In this document: in pieces, positions 1 to 13,200 of the stretch | Numbering within the stretch: the first letter of the stretch is position 1 | Layout of the letters: every line of letters starts with the position of its first letter | NCBI RefSeq assembly: GCF_032854445.1 | Contig: NC_088296.1 | Coordinates: 5,357,246-5,421,245 of the forward strand | DNA: 64,000 bases | Direction of reading: 5' to 3' | DNA from: Liolophura sinensis | Lineage: Eukaryota; Mollusca; Polyplacophora; Chitonida; Chitonidae | Translations under genes and position numbers: made by a program | Notes under the pieces: model-generated | Told to the model about the DNA's origin: nothing | Database searches by the model: none | The model's input: the letters and a program-made list of their open reading frames with translations, nothing else

Positions 1-1213
1 ACAACACTTTATATATGTTATATATACATATAATACAGTCAGTCTAGCTGAACCCCTCGTACCCCCCACCCCCACCTCCACCCTAAAAAGAACAAGAACC
101 ATAGCAACGATGGACACTGTCTTTCATGTTGTATCCCTGTATTGCAATAAACTGATAGATACTTTTATAGCCTGTAATGCATAAAAGGATGAACACGACT
201 TACCATGCACACTCGCAAAGAAAACAAACAATGAAGCTATTACCACTGATGGAGGACCCATTCATATTTATTGAAAATCAATATTTCACCTTATTTGCTT
301 TGGGCATATAGATCTTTTTTTAATGATTCCGTTAACGCTGTCATAATTATATCGATATAAACTCTTGCACGCTGTTCATTTTGCCCGAGGCTTAATTAAA
401 ATTGATCTACCTTAGATTAGCTTTGCCTTGGGCTATAATGAGGTGTGCTAAGAAAATGTATAGGTGGCCTGTTTGTTAAACATCTATATACTTGCAAATA
501 ACCTGTGATAATTTGACTTTCAAAACTTTCGCAGATCATTTGCAGAAGAAAAGAAAACTGAAACAACATACACGCGTTTATGATAAATAAATTTTCCGAA
601 GAGCTTATATACGGTACGTTTCCAGTTCGTGTATTGGCGTGTATACAAGAACACAGACAGTACATGTAGACAGACTATAGTGTATAGGGAATTCTGTCAA
701 CCAAGATGAACGTCAAACAATCCATTTTATATAATAAAATTATCCATGCATAACGTAACACTTGTAACACGTAGGTGCTCATATCTGCGGTTTTCAGCTT
801 ACATGTATGCTGAGGGTAAAAAAAAAATACCATTCAATGATACAATTTCATCAATAAAACCAAGAACAAGAAAACTGTGAAGAAACAAAACCTGTGGTTG
901 GCTTTGCGATAATTAATTGTTGAATAATGTCATTACCACCTCATAGCACGGATATTATGAATAAGTAATGCTGTAATTCAATGCCGTGACTAAGTACATT
1001 TGAATTTATGAAGAATGCGGGGAGTCTGCGTCAGGGACAACGAAGGGGAGTAACTCTTGTGTATATCTTTTACCGTCAAGGTGGGCGGAAAACGGAAAGG
1101 TGGCGAAATTAACTATTCAAGGAAGGGAGAAAAAACATTTCCTTTGGATGGATCTGAAATATTCGTGGACTGTGATATGATTTTGATGCCATAGTGGTCA
1201 GGAAGGGGTGAAA
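1..1213. other. 5' flank and presumed 5' UTR of the myosin V gene
   Basis: No coding exon is recognisable here. The stretch is AT-rich and ends at the presumed start codon at 1214. I see no convincing TATA box at a sensible distance, so the transcription start cannot be placed. Short open frames in this stretch have no family resemblance. Confidence 0.5.
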
Positions 1214-1240
1214 ATGTCGGCGTTGGAGCTCTACACGAAG
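1214..1240 (+). CDS. Myosin V exon 1 (start codon, residues 1-9)
   Basis: Encodes MSALELYTK and ends at a gtaaag donor in phase 0. Myosin V proteins typically start with a short peptide ending in ELYTK before the (G/A)R(I/V)WIPD motif, which is exactly how this joins exon 2. The base at -3 is A, a fair Kozak context. Only 27 coding bases are present, so the exon was called on similarity and phase. Confidence 0.88.
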
Positions 1241-4200
1241 GTAAAGTGACACCTGCTCTGAAGGAATTCGATTGTGTATGAAGTTGTTGTTGTAATGACA
1301 CTGGATCTTTTCCGGCTTATCAACAAAGACTGCACGCTGTGTGACAAGTGGCGCTCAGAACGCGACGCGCACCTGTGGAGTTTGCTAATCAGTGTGTTTG
1401 GTCGTGACCTGAGCTTAATTACTTTCGTCAACACTACTCGCATACGTGTACAAAACAACATACAGTGTTTTAATCGGAGTTTATAGTGTTTAAAGTTTAT
1501 ACTTAGCCATTATCCGTGTCTGCACATCTACGAAGATTCTAAGCCAAATGAGTAACCTGTGTGACTTACTTGGGTGTCTCCCCAAAGCGCGCCTTACTCA
1601 GCCACTGACTCACCCTAGAGATAAGATGTGTATTTATTACCTAACCATGTCACTTGTTATAATAGCCCAGGTACACGTACCTGGCAATAACACCTCTGAT
1701 TCTTGACCAAGTCTGTCATTCAGTCAGTCAACCGTATATAAGCCAGATCAGTGTCTCAAACTTACACACACACACTGTTAAACACAGTTGGTGGTCAAGT
1801 GTATAAGCTAGAGCAATCCCAACAACCCACCCTCACCCATCACCCCCACTACAATATGTTTAATAAAGACACTGTATAGTTAGAGGCTTGAGCTATTTCC
1901 CAGCCTGTGCAACTGCAGATACTACAAGAGGCTATAAAACGAGTTATTTAACACTGACATTTGTTGAATAAAAATCATTTTTTTCTATTTATTTATTTCA
2001 TTAGTGTTTTACACCGTACTCGAGAATATTTCACTTATACGACAGCGGCCAGCATTATGGTGGGCAGAAACTGGACAGAGCCCAGGGGAAACCCACGACC
2101 ATCTGCAGGTTGCTGTCAGACCTTCTCACTTATGGCCGGAGAGGAAGCCAGCATGAGCAACATCATCATTGAGAGGCTCCTGGGTCATTACGCTATGCTA
2201 GTGCGCTAACCAACTGAGCCATTTTGTTCTAAAACTGCCCACTAACTTGGTGTATATAAATTGTACATGTACATGCCTGCATACCGACTGGGTTTATTCT
2301 ACTGAACATCATGCTAGGAAACTAGGGCCACATATCAGTTGTTTTTTTTTTTTTTTTGTACAAATCCTTCCCTCCCCCCCCCCCCCCCCCCACCCAAGCT
2401 GCTTACTTTGCTGTGTGACCCATTCTACTCTACTGTGAACCTTTCTACATATATTTGCAGTGTGGTGATAAAATGTGGTGCTCTTTGGCATTTACAATAA
2501 TAAGCTTTATCCAAAACCAAATAAAACCGAATCAAATCTTCTAAATTGCGATGTTTCAGAAGATCTCATTGTTATTACATATACAAGGTTGTTTTTAACT
2601 CTGTTATTACTTGATTATTACTTATTACGTCTTGTACCTCATGGCATTACATTAATTAAACAATACATATACATGTAGTGTATGCACCATGAATAAGGCA
2701 GCAATACAACTAATATTGTTTATACAATTCAACATGAAAAGAAAAATATTCGTTTCATCTCATTATTTAAATCTGGTGAATGAATGGCAAGATCAACTCA
2801 TCCGAGTCTTGTATATAGTAGCCTAACATTTTTGACAAGGCTACATGATACGTTGGAGACATTTTAACCTTCAGTGATAAATGATTTCCAACTCAGTACT
2901 CACCTACTGTAAAGAAAACTTGTGTGCACAACACACCCTGTAGTGTACAACACACCGTATAGTGTACAACACACCACATACTGCACAACACATCACACTA
3001 CTGTACTGTACAACACACCACATACTGTACAACACAACACATACTAAACAACACACCATATACTGTACAACAAACCACGCTGTACAATACACGATATACT
3101 GCACAACACACCATATACTGTACAACACGCCGCATACTGTACAACACACCACATACTGTACAACACACCACATACTGTACAACAAACCACATACTGTACA
3201 ACACACCACATGCTGCAAAACACACCAAATACTGTACTGTAACAAAACACCAGATACTTTAGCACACACCACTGGCACATACTGTACAACACACCACATA
3301 CTGTACAACACACCACATACTGTACAACACACCACATATATCATATGCCACAGACAATGACATGCAATACAATACATCACATACATTGCACGTTAATGTC
3401 AGTGGTGATCGTGGTGTACACTCTGAATTCTGTACACGTTGATAATTTATATACAGTACAATATCACAAGTAAAGATATGTCAAATGTACACCATTACAT
3501 GTATGTCAGAACAAATATGTCATACCCGCACACCTGTACGTCTTACGATCTACATGTAGCCTGCCTGATGTGGGGCAATGTTGGGTGCTTGACATCTCCG
3601 CCCATTCCAACACAGATGAAGAGGATTAATCCAACATACTATTCGATGAAACTTTTCTTCTTTGCCCTCTTTGAACAAACGTAATGTGTACTTCCTCACC
3701 AAGCAGGGGTATCACAAAAGTGTAATATGTGGGAGAACCAATCAAGAACTGTCTTACAAAGCAACACACCACTAGTCACTATCCCCACTAATTAGACCTG
3801 CTGTAACATTGCCCACATCCCTGGACCATCCAATGATATTACAGCTCTTTTATGCACCAGCATGCTCCCTTTAGGCCTTAAATCCCATTGATCTTCTGTA
3901 AATGACCTAAAATGTTGTCCCATATTTTTTTTATTAATATAAATAAGTGCATTTTTAGAGACAAATAAATGCCTGAAATTCTACTTTCGGTGCTAAAATA
4001 TATATCTTTCCATTAATCCTAGTTAGGATATCATCCTACCTTCTAAACAAAACCTCAGATCAACTTTCTAAGATCAATAATTAAAACTCTAAGAATGCGG
4101 TAAAAATGCACAACTGACTCATGGACAAACTTTTGGGTCATTTACTATATTTGCTCTTGGTCATAACTGCTAAAATGACACAAATTGGCTGTAATCAGTG

Positions 4201-7200
4201 GTGGTTGAGTCACATGATGGTATTTTAGCTGGTTAATTACAGCTGGGCTTTACAGGGCTCTGTGTGACATTTTCTGTGCCAGCTCTTATATCCACAGTAT
4301 AGTTGTACATATGCATGTACTAGTGTGTGACATAGCTCACAGCCAGGCCATCAGTAAAAATTATGTTTGTTGGACATCTCCTGGGGCCCTCCATGGCTCA
4401 GTTTGGTTAGCGCGCTAGCGCAGAGTAATGACCCAGGAACCTCTCACCAATGCGGTCGCTGTGAGTTCAAGTCCAGCTGATGCTGGCTTCCTCTCCGGTT
4501 GTAAGTGAGAAGGTCTGCCAGCAACCTGTGGATGGTTGGGGGTTTCCCCCAGGCTCAGCCCGGTTTCCTCACACCATAATTTAAGTGAAATATTCTTGAG
4601 TACGGTGTAAAACACCAATCAAAAATAAATAGATAAATCATCTGGGCCTGGTCTTAATCTTAAGTCATGCTTTAATAGTCTTACCTTTTTCTGCTGTTTC
4701 TGAATTTACATATAAACTTCTACAGTAATTTTTAATTTTTTTCCTTGAAGTCTGAGACAACGCTAAGTATTAAAGCAAAAATAGCTAAAGGCCACATTTA
4801 GGCTCCAGAGCTGTTGTGAACGAAAGCTTAAGCCAGTCTGTACTAAAACAAACAATGTTACATTTTATTAAAAGGAAATATTATGATGTACCAGTGAAAC
4901 ATTTAGTTTTTATGCAAATTTCTTTAATTTCATTGACTGAAAATGTCTTCCTGGCGCATAGGTTTAATTTGCTTTTGATTGAAACTTGAGGATCAGAATC
5001 TTGAACAAAGCAGTTACAGCATTTGAAGCTGATTCCATAACTTCCATAGCAACGCTTATTAAAAACATACGTTGCCATGGTACCTACAATCAAGATACAT
5101 GTAGCCTAGGATTGCTTTGTGCAAGAGGCCCCAGGACATAACCACAAGGACCGTCCAGAAAAGACAGTTGTTTTAAAGTTTGAGATTGTGATAAAAATTA
5201 AAACATGACAGTTAACTTGTGTTTGAATGTTAAAAAACCCCTATATTTTTCATTATAAACCAAAATAAAATAAAAAATAAAAAGGAATTCCTACCAACCT
5301 ATTCTTTTTGATAGGCTAGGAGATGCCCGGGCCTCCGGGTCTAAGTTGGTTAGAGCGCTATGACCCTGGAGTCTTTCACCAATACGGTCGCTGTGAGTTC
5401 AAGTCCAGCTCATGCTGGTTTGCCAGCAACCTGCCGATGGTCGTGGGTTTCCCCCGGTCTCTGCCCCGTTTCCTCCCACCATAATGCTCGCCGCCGTCGT
5501 ATAAGTGAGATATTCTTGAGTACGGTGTAAAGGACCAATCAAATAAATAAATAAATGGGAGATGCCCAACAAAGTTTTTTTTAAGGATGGCCTTGTGAGA
5601 TGATTCACTGCCATCATGTACATGTGCAGTGTACAAGTAGATTATCCCTTGTCCAGCCAGATACAGAACATTTTGTGCTTATAGTAATTTTATTGTAACA
5701 TGTTGACAGTGGTAGGGTTAATATTGCTACACTCATTGGTTCATATGCCAAAGGGTTAACCTCTGCTTTTCATAATAAGAGTGAATTATGTAATTTTAAA
5801 TATGGATATGAATATGATTATGATATTTCATCAGTTCAATGTATTTTTAATTTTAACAATGACATTTGCTTCAAGGCATGTTTCAAAAATGTGGCTTAAC
5901 ACAATTTTTTCAAAATTTGATTAAATTTATATGGTGTGTTTTATTATAATTGCATTATGTGCAAAATCTGTTATTTCTGCACTGGTCAGAATATTGCACA
6001 GTAGTTTTTAATGTTTTAATATTTTCTCTCTTCTGTTATAATTTCATTTGCTGCTGAACTGCTCAGAAAAAAACAAAAACTCTACTGCATAGCAATATGC
6101 CATAATTGTTAATATTACTGTACTTGTGCGCAGACACATCTACCTGATCATTGAATCCTTTTATTAATAGACAATTGTTGTCTTCAATTTTTCAGACGTA
6201 CTTGAATCTGCATGGTCACAAAAAAAAAAAAAAAAAAACAGTCACATGGTTGTTAATCTTAGCATGTTTTCACTGAGGAGGGTTTGCTTGTACACGCAGA
6301 CAATTACTTAAGCTTGCTATTCACATTCAATACATGTAGCCCTCTGTTTAGACAATGTACCAGTCACATTTACATCTACTACAATTGCAGCAGAGTTTAT
6401 GCATTACTCAGCACTGCCCTGCTGTGGAGTGTGAGAATATGGTGACTGTGAACATACAGAAAACGTAACTTTTACCCTAGAATGGCCAAGCAGCCTGCAC
6501 GAAAATCAGTAAAAGATAGGTACAACTGGATAGATGTCCAGTATGTTCTCTCAGTGATCAACACTGATGTGGAGTACACTAAGGTATGTAGCTGATCACT
6601 TGTCAGAAGGGGACAGAAACAGTTGTGTACAAATTTGGAAGACCTTTTAGCAGATTTGAAGTACAGATTTACAGTGTATAATTTTGTATGTCGTCATCAG
6701 AGACCTTTTACACAGCAGATAAAAGGTGTTTTTTTGTGTTTTTTTTTTGTTTTCGTTGGGCAAATTGTCAGGATTTTCGATTTAGTTGCTACACAGTAGT
6801 TACAGCTTTTCACTTACAACCTATCGATTAAACCTTTTAATTAGGTGTCCTCGTGAACAAACCCATGGTTCTTACTTCTTTATGTATATATATTTTTTCC
6901 TTATTGGTACTTACCTTTTACGCATACATGGTTACTTTTCAAAAAGTGTTGAGCATCACTTGTGACTTAACATATCATGCTTTTCCTTCTGATTAGAAGT
7001 TATAGGTTTTCCCTTGCCATCTATTAAATGGATACTTGGATTAAATAATACAGCAGCATACAACTGGTCATAAAAACATACATGTATGTTACTGTGTCCT
7101 CTAATTTTGGTGCACCTGTTCTGCTCTTTTTAGCCAGTATATATGTAATTGTAACAGGACTTTTTAGTTTCTTTTTTCTCACATGGTTACTAGACCAATT

Positions 7201-10200
7201 AATGAACAACATGCTCTTCATATCTTTAATTTTCCAAAAGGCTGGGAAAAAAATGTAATATTCTGCTTTCAACATTACTAATATCTGTCCCAAAAACGAG
7301 ATGACTTAGGGTACTCTTCTTTGTGACATTTATCCGTGCATGTCTGTCACACATGGCTTGTCATAAAAAAGTGTTGAAAATCACTGGTAACTGAAAACGT
7401 CATGATTTTCAATCTAGTTACAGGGGGCTTCCAATGACCTAGGAGCCTCAAACCAATGCCGCCGCTGTGAGTTCAAGTCCAGCTCATGCTGGCTTCCTCT
7501 CCGGCCGTACGTGGGGAAGGTCTGCCAGCAACCTGTCGATGGTCGTGGGTTTCCTCCGGGCTCTGCCCAGTTTCCTCCCACCATAATGCTAGCCGCCGTT
7601 GTATAAGTGAAATATTCTTGAGTACGGCGTAAAACACCAATCAGATAAATAAATAAAATCAATCTAGTTACAAGGTACAGGATTTCACGTGTACCTTCAT
7701 GTGCATGTACCTTCGTGTGCAGGTAGGAACTGAACATTTGTGTTCAGTTGAAACTGCAGGATTGAGATACTTATTTATTTGTGTGTTAAATTTTATGCAT
7801 CACCAGTAAAGAATATTTCATTCTTAAAACAGCTCAGATGTGTGTTTGGGAAAACTAGGCTACTGCCAAGAGCTAGGTTTGAACCTGTGACCAAGGAGAT
7901 TAGTATATGTTTTGGTACAGTTTGGATGTTTTGGCAGTCTCTATTAAGAGTCTGTACCAGAGTTATTTTGTTAAGCAGTCAATCAGGGCAAATCAAATCA
8001 AATCAAATCTTTGCTATTATAGTAGAATAACCTATTGTGAAGTACCTTTGACAAAATATCTGTGCACATGTTACCATCAGCAATAAAGTTCCTAAAATTT
8101 ATAAAACAGGTGACATTGTAGCTTTTTCCAACTTTAGAATCATGTTTACTCTAAACAGCACAGGTACGTCTTATATTAACTGAAAGGCAATACAGGTAAT
8201 TTGAGCTATTCTTAGTAGATATTGAAAATTTCAATTGATTGGCAAATATTTTATTTTGCCAAAAAATCACCGGTATAGCATCATTATAAAGTACAGTATT
8301 TGTGATGCTGCTTACGAATGGTATGAATGTTATTGTTATACAGCCTACATGTATTGTACGAGTACATACAGGATTACACCAATCAGAGGATTACGCCAAT
8401 CAAAGGATTACGCCAATCAAAGGATTATGCCAATCAAAGGATTACACCAATCAAAGGATTATACAAATCAAAGGATTACACCAATCAAAATGATTCAGTG
8501 TGTATGCAATGCTTGTATGTTTAAAAATATTTAAATGTGTTTTTTGAATTTTAACGGTTTTGTTTTATTATGGCTGGTTTTAAATGAATATGTTTTGTTT
8601 TTTTTTACCTGTAGTTTTGATTTTAAATGTTGAAAGCCATACATGTAGGTGTAACCTGGCAGGTCTCTGTTCCCTGCCACATTCTAACCATGTGACATGG
8701 CTGAAATGTTGCAGGTAGTGCTGAACATGAATCATTCATTCCTTCTCTAAATACATGACAGTTACCCAATGTATGTCATGCCATGTTACCTGGTATAAGT
8801 GATAATGAAATAATTCAGGGACCACTTTGGTTCTTAATAAGGGCTTTTTTTAATTTTTTATTGAATCCACTAGTTCGAGGGGGATTCCATCTTTTGTTGT
8901 GGACAGTTAAATTAACAAGGAGCAAGATATAATCTTTCATGCAGGATTATTGCCTTGGTTAACGCTCAAGTGAGTTTAGAAATCACTACTAAACCGTTGA
9001 ATGCACCGTGGAATAGACACATAGGTCAGACGTACTCAGTTCATTTATCGGGGCAATGTTTGTGTTTCAGGGGGCACGGATCTGGATCCCAGATGCGGAT
9101 CTGGTATGGCGCGCGGCAGAGTTACAGGAGGATTACACCGGCAAACCCAACGCCAAGCTACAGATCCTCTACGAGGACGGACCGGTGAGTAACGGCACAT
9201 GCTATATGTATATAACAAGCATCACACTGGGTGTAGGGAATCATAACCAGCACCTAGGCATTATATGACAAGAAAACAATGGTAACAGCAATGTCTAGCA
9301 CTTGTAGTACAACAGGGTATTCTGTTGAAAATTTACATGCATCATGACCTTGTATCAGATGAAAATGTTCCAACATGCCACTATACTGTAAGTGCACTTA
9401 GTCATTTTTGTCCGAGATTATACTGGTATGTCCATATGTACGATTTTTAAAATTGTCTAGATGAGGGTTTGAAACTGACACCGCATGGTCCAAAGGCAGT
9501 GGAATTCTGGTCAGACCAATAAAATTAATTTAAACACTGGTTTGACTGGATTAGGATTTATCCACGTTTAATTTGAGTCAGCAGTACCTGCATTTATAAA
9601 TTATGTTAACTAAATTAAGGAATCTTCTACTTTCAATAAAGTGAAACACAGAACAGTTTTATCATTTATTTCAGTATTTTTATTGAGGGATGAGGTAGAA
9701 TTGTTTAACACCACTATATTTTAAAGGAGGTGCTATTTGGTGATGGCCAGCCACCTGCGGATGGTCCTGGGTTTCCCCCGGGCTCTGCCTGGTTTCCTTC
9801 CAACATAATGCTGGCCGCCGTCGTATAAGTGAAATATTCTTGAGCATGGCGTAAAACACCAATCTAGATATTAATAGATAAATAAATATTTGGTGGTGAC
9901 ATTTTGTAAAACTGTAAAATTTCAACCCCTGTATAGGCGGTAGTCCATGATAGGTTTGAATCTCGCCTCCTATTTTCAGTTCGATCACCCACCCTCTTTC
10001 AACACCTTCTCAGTGCTGAGTTTTCCGTCTAATTATCGCAGTTTTGGCAGCAGTTTCAGGCGATCGCGCCAGCCAGCAGATCAAGCAAGTTTTGCCTGCA
10101 TGGGAACGAAAAGTGTTATGAAACGCTTGGCACATGTTAAAGTTAAAGCAGCTTGACCAGTTTCGGTTTATAATCAGTGAGTTTAAACAGTTGGTTTCAT

Positions 10201-13200
10201 TCTCGGATGTTTTTGAAGAGTTTGATCCTTGTAGTTCGCTAGTACATGGATTTCCAACTTACAAAACCTTACTAACAATAAGGATGACAGGGCTTAGCCC
10301 ATAGCCTACGTTATATTCCAATTCCTCAGCCTTTATGAACGTGATGAAAAGAGCAACTTTAAAACGGTAAAACAGTTTCTCAACAATGATGCTAATTGTT
10401 GCTGCACCAGTGAATAAAATGCACATCTTTCCACCTGAAGGTAATATATGTACATGTGGATGAAAAAAAATTGGTCTGGTGTGAACGAATCAAGCTTTAT
10501 CCATGTGGTCCATAAAGTACACCTGGTAATTTCAACATGTGCAATTACTTTTGGGGGGTGGGGGGGGGGGGGGGGAATAAAGTGAAATTTTCAGGCATGG
10601 GAATTTTCCTCCAGTTGGCTGATTTCAGACGTTCTCGCTCAAAATTAAAAAAGAAAAAAAAAAAACCAAAGTAAAGCAGCTGATTTTGTTGGAACAGGCT
10701 AATGTAATTTGGGGGTAGGTTGAGCTATTTTCAGACTTTCTTCTGACTTTTTCCTGGCCATCAGTTACCATGGCTGAAATTTCTTAAAGGATGGTCAGTT
10801 AAAGGAGAATTACTTCACGTTTGAGTATAATTGTCCTTTCCCACTGTTAACAGTCCACATGGAAAGTAAGTATAAAACAGGGCTGTGTCTCAGATGCACC
10901 TTACTGTAATGCCAGTGCTTGTTCTGGTCATGCGTTGTTGTTGGTGTTACCACATCAACGCAGCATGTTATGCAGCATTAGTCTAATGATACTGTTATAC
11001 TCATGGCATTGATAAAGTGTTGTGTCATTGATATGTTTATGCTTTATATGCTCATAGCATTACTATGTTCATGGCATTGATTTGCTCGTGGTAACTGTTT
11101 GTAGTGATATGTTCACAATGTTAATTTGCTCATGGCACTAATGTGTTCATGGCATTGATTTGTTTATGGCATTGATGTGTTTATGGCATTGATGTGTTTA
11201 TGACATGTTTTTGTTCATTGATTTGGCAGTTACTTGCAGACATCATAATAATTGTGTTAGCCCCGTTACTTTGATTCTGTTCCTTTATTTTAATGCTAAT
11301 TAGAACTAATGCATATAAGGTGTAATGTTCTTGTTATCAGTAACAATACATGTACGTGTCTTTATAAGGCAATAAACAGTATAGACCGCATGTTTATAAA
11401 TGGATTATACTGTATTATTTATGCATGGAATATATTTTATTTTATTTTTCAGAGAATGATTAGTACAGTTGTGTCTATTTCTTTACTTTCATGTGGCATG
11501 TTTTGATGTATGTCATTTATACAAGAATTTGTTAAAACTGAAGGCAAGAGTAGATTACATTATATATTGTGTTGGTTATACACTGTCTTGATTATATTTA
11601 CTGCTAAAGTACTTTTATATACACGTATATTTTGGATTGGAAGTGGGGGATTAGCTATACATAGTAAGTACATGTATGTATATACATGTACGCTAGTTCT
11701 TCAAAGGTGCCTCCAGTGTAATGACCCAGAAGTCTCTCACCAATGTGGTCGCTGTGAGTTCAAGTCCATCTTGTGCTGGCTTCCTCTCCGTCCCTATGTG
11801 GGAAGGCCTGGGGGCAACCTGCGGTTGTCGTGGGTTTCCCCCCGAGTGTCTTCCCGGTTTCTTCCCACTCCCCACTATGATGCTGGCCGCCATGGTGTAA
11901 GTGAAATATTCTTGAGCACGGCGTAAAACACAAATCAAATATATAAATATATAAATCTTATTCTTCCACTTTTCCAACTACATGCCTCTGCAATCAAAGT
12001 TTTGAAACATTCTAGTAGAGCTGTGGGGTGTAGAGAACTAGTTTGTAAATATGAAGTTTGGAGACAAAACTACATTGGTTGGATTAGCCAATCTCAGGGC
12101 TTCACAAAACATATGGTTGTATCAGTCTACACAGAATAATGTCTTATTAATTATTAATTATTGTTATATTAAGAATTACAGTATTGGAAATGGGGGATTT
12201 CCAATCTAGGCAAGCAATACAACAATCTGGCAATTGTACACATATACAGTTCTCATTGTACACACATCCTAGAAATATTGGTACACTTGTTCTGTAGTCT
12301 TGATACACAGTGCATACAACGGTGTACTGTACCAACAGCTGGCAGTTTTGTGAGTTGTTCATAATTAAAGATATGGACATGATTGGTACATGTGTACTAT
12401 TGACACCAGGGGGTTTCCCCAGCATTTTGCATACTAAAGTACTACTTTCAGTGGAATTCTTAGACTTTTTTAATGTGATTTTGATGTCAAAATTACATTG
12501 GTTGTGTTTGCCAATTTCAGAGTTTCACAGAAAGTGTAATTTTTATCAGTCTGCCATGTCTACACAGAATATACTTGACTAAACATCTTGTGAACATTTT
12601 GGAAATATTTGAAGAATTACAGTGCTTACAGTCACACACAATGTCAGTTGGGGACAATTGTTTAGTGTTGCCATGGTTACCTGTATTTTGTCTGCATCAG
12701 TCTGAGTTTCAGTTTTCCCCGTCATCTACTTGAATATCTATTAACAGCAAGAACAACATAGCCTAATAAATAATTTGTAATTTATTTAATTTTTTTAAAG
12801 GGAAAAACACAAATTAGTGAGAGTTATGCATATATGTACTCTTGATAGGGTAAAATGATGACTTGAATGTACAGGGATTGGATTACCTTATTAACTGTAA
12901 TTTTAGAGATTAAAATGATGATAATATGATAAATTTAAATAATAATTGGAGGAAAAACTGTTTTTGTTAATAATGCAAATATTATGCATGTCTGGCATAC
13001 ATTTACATAAGATAATTATAATTATTGTTATTAAGAAAGTGATTGTCACTTAAGGGTATTTGTCACATTTTGTAATGATCAGGTTTGTCCTGAGAAAAGC
13101 AAATGTCCTACATTTACACGTTCGTGCAAATGTCCTACGTTTACATGTTCATGCAAATATCCTACATTTACATGTCTGTGCAAATGTTCTACGTTTTCAT

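Noticed and set aside
2904-3386. 160-codon minus-strand open frame rich in [14 protein letters not shown]
   Set aside because: Translation of the 19-bp minisatellite; overlapping frames on both strands are equally open.
11693-11977. Repeated short open frames reading like [24 protein letters not shown]
   Set aside because: This peptide recurs throughout the window because it is the translated 3' half of SINE family A, not a protein family.
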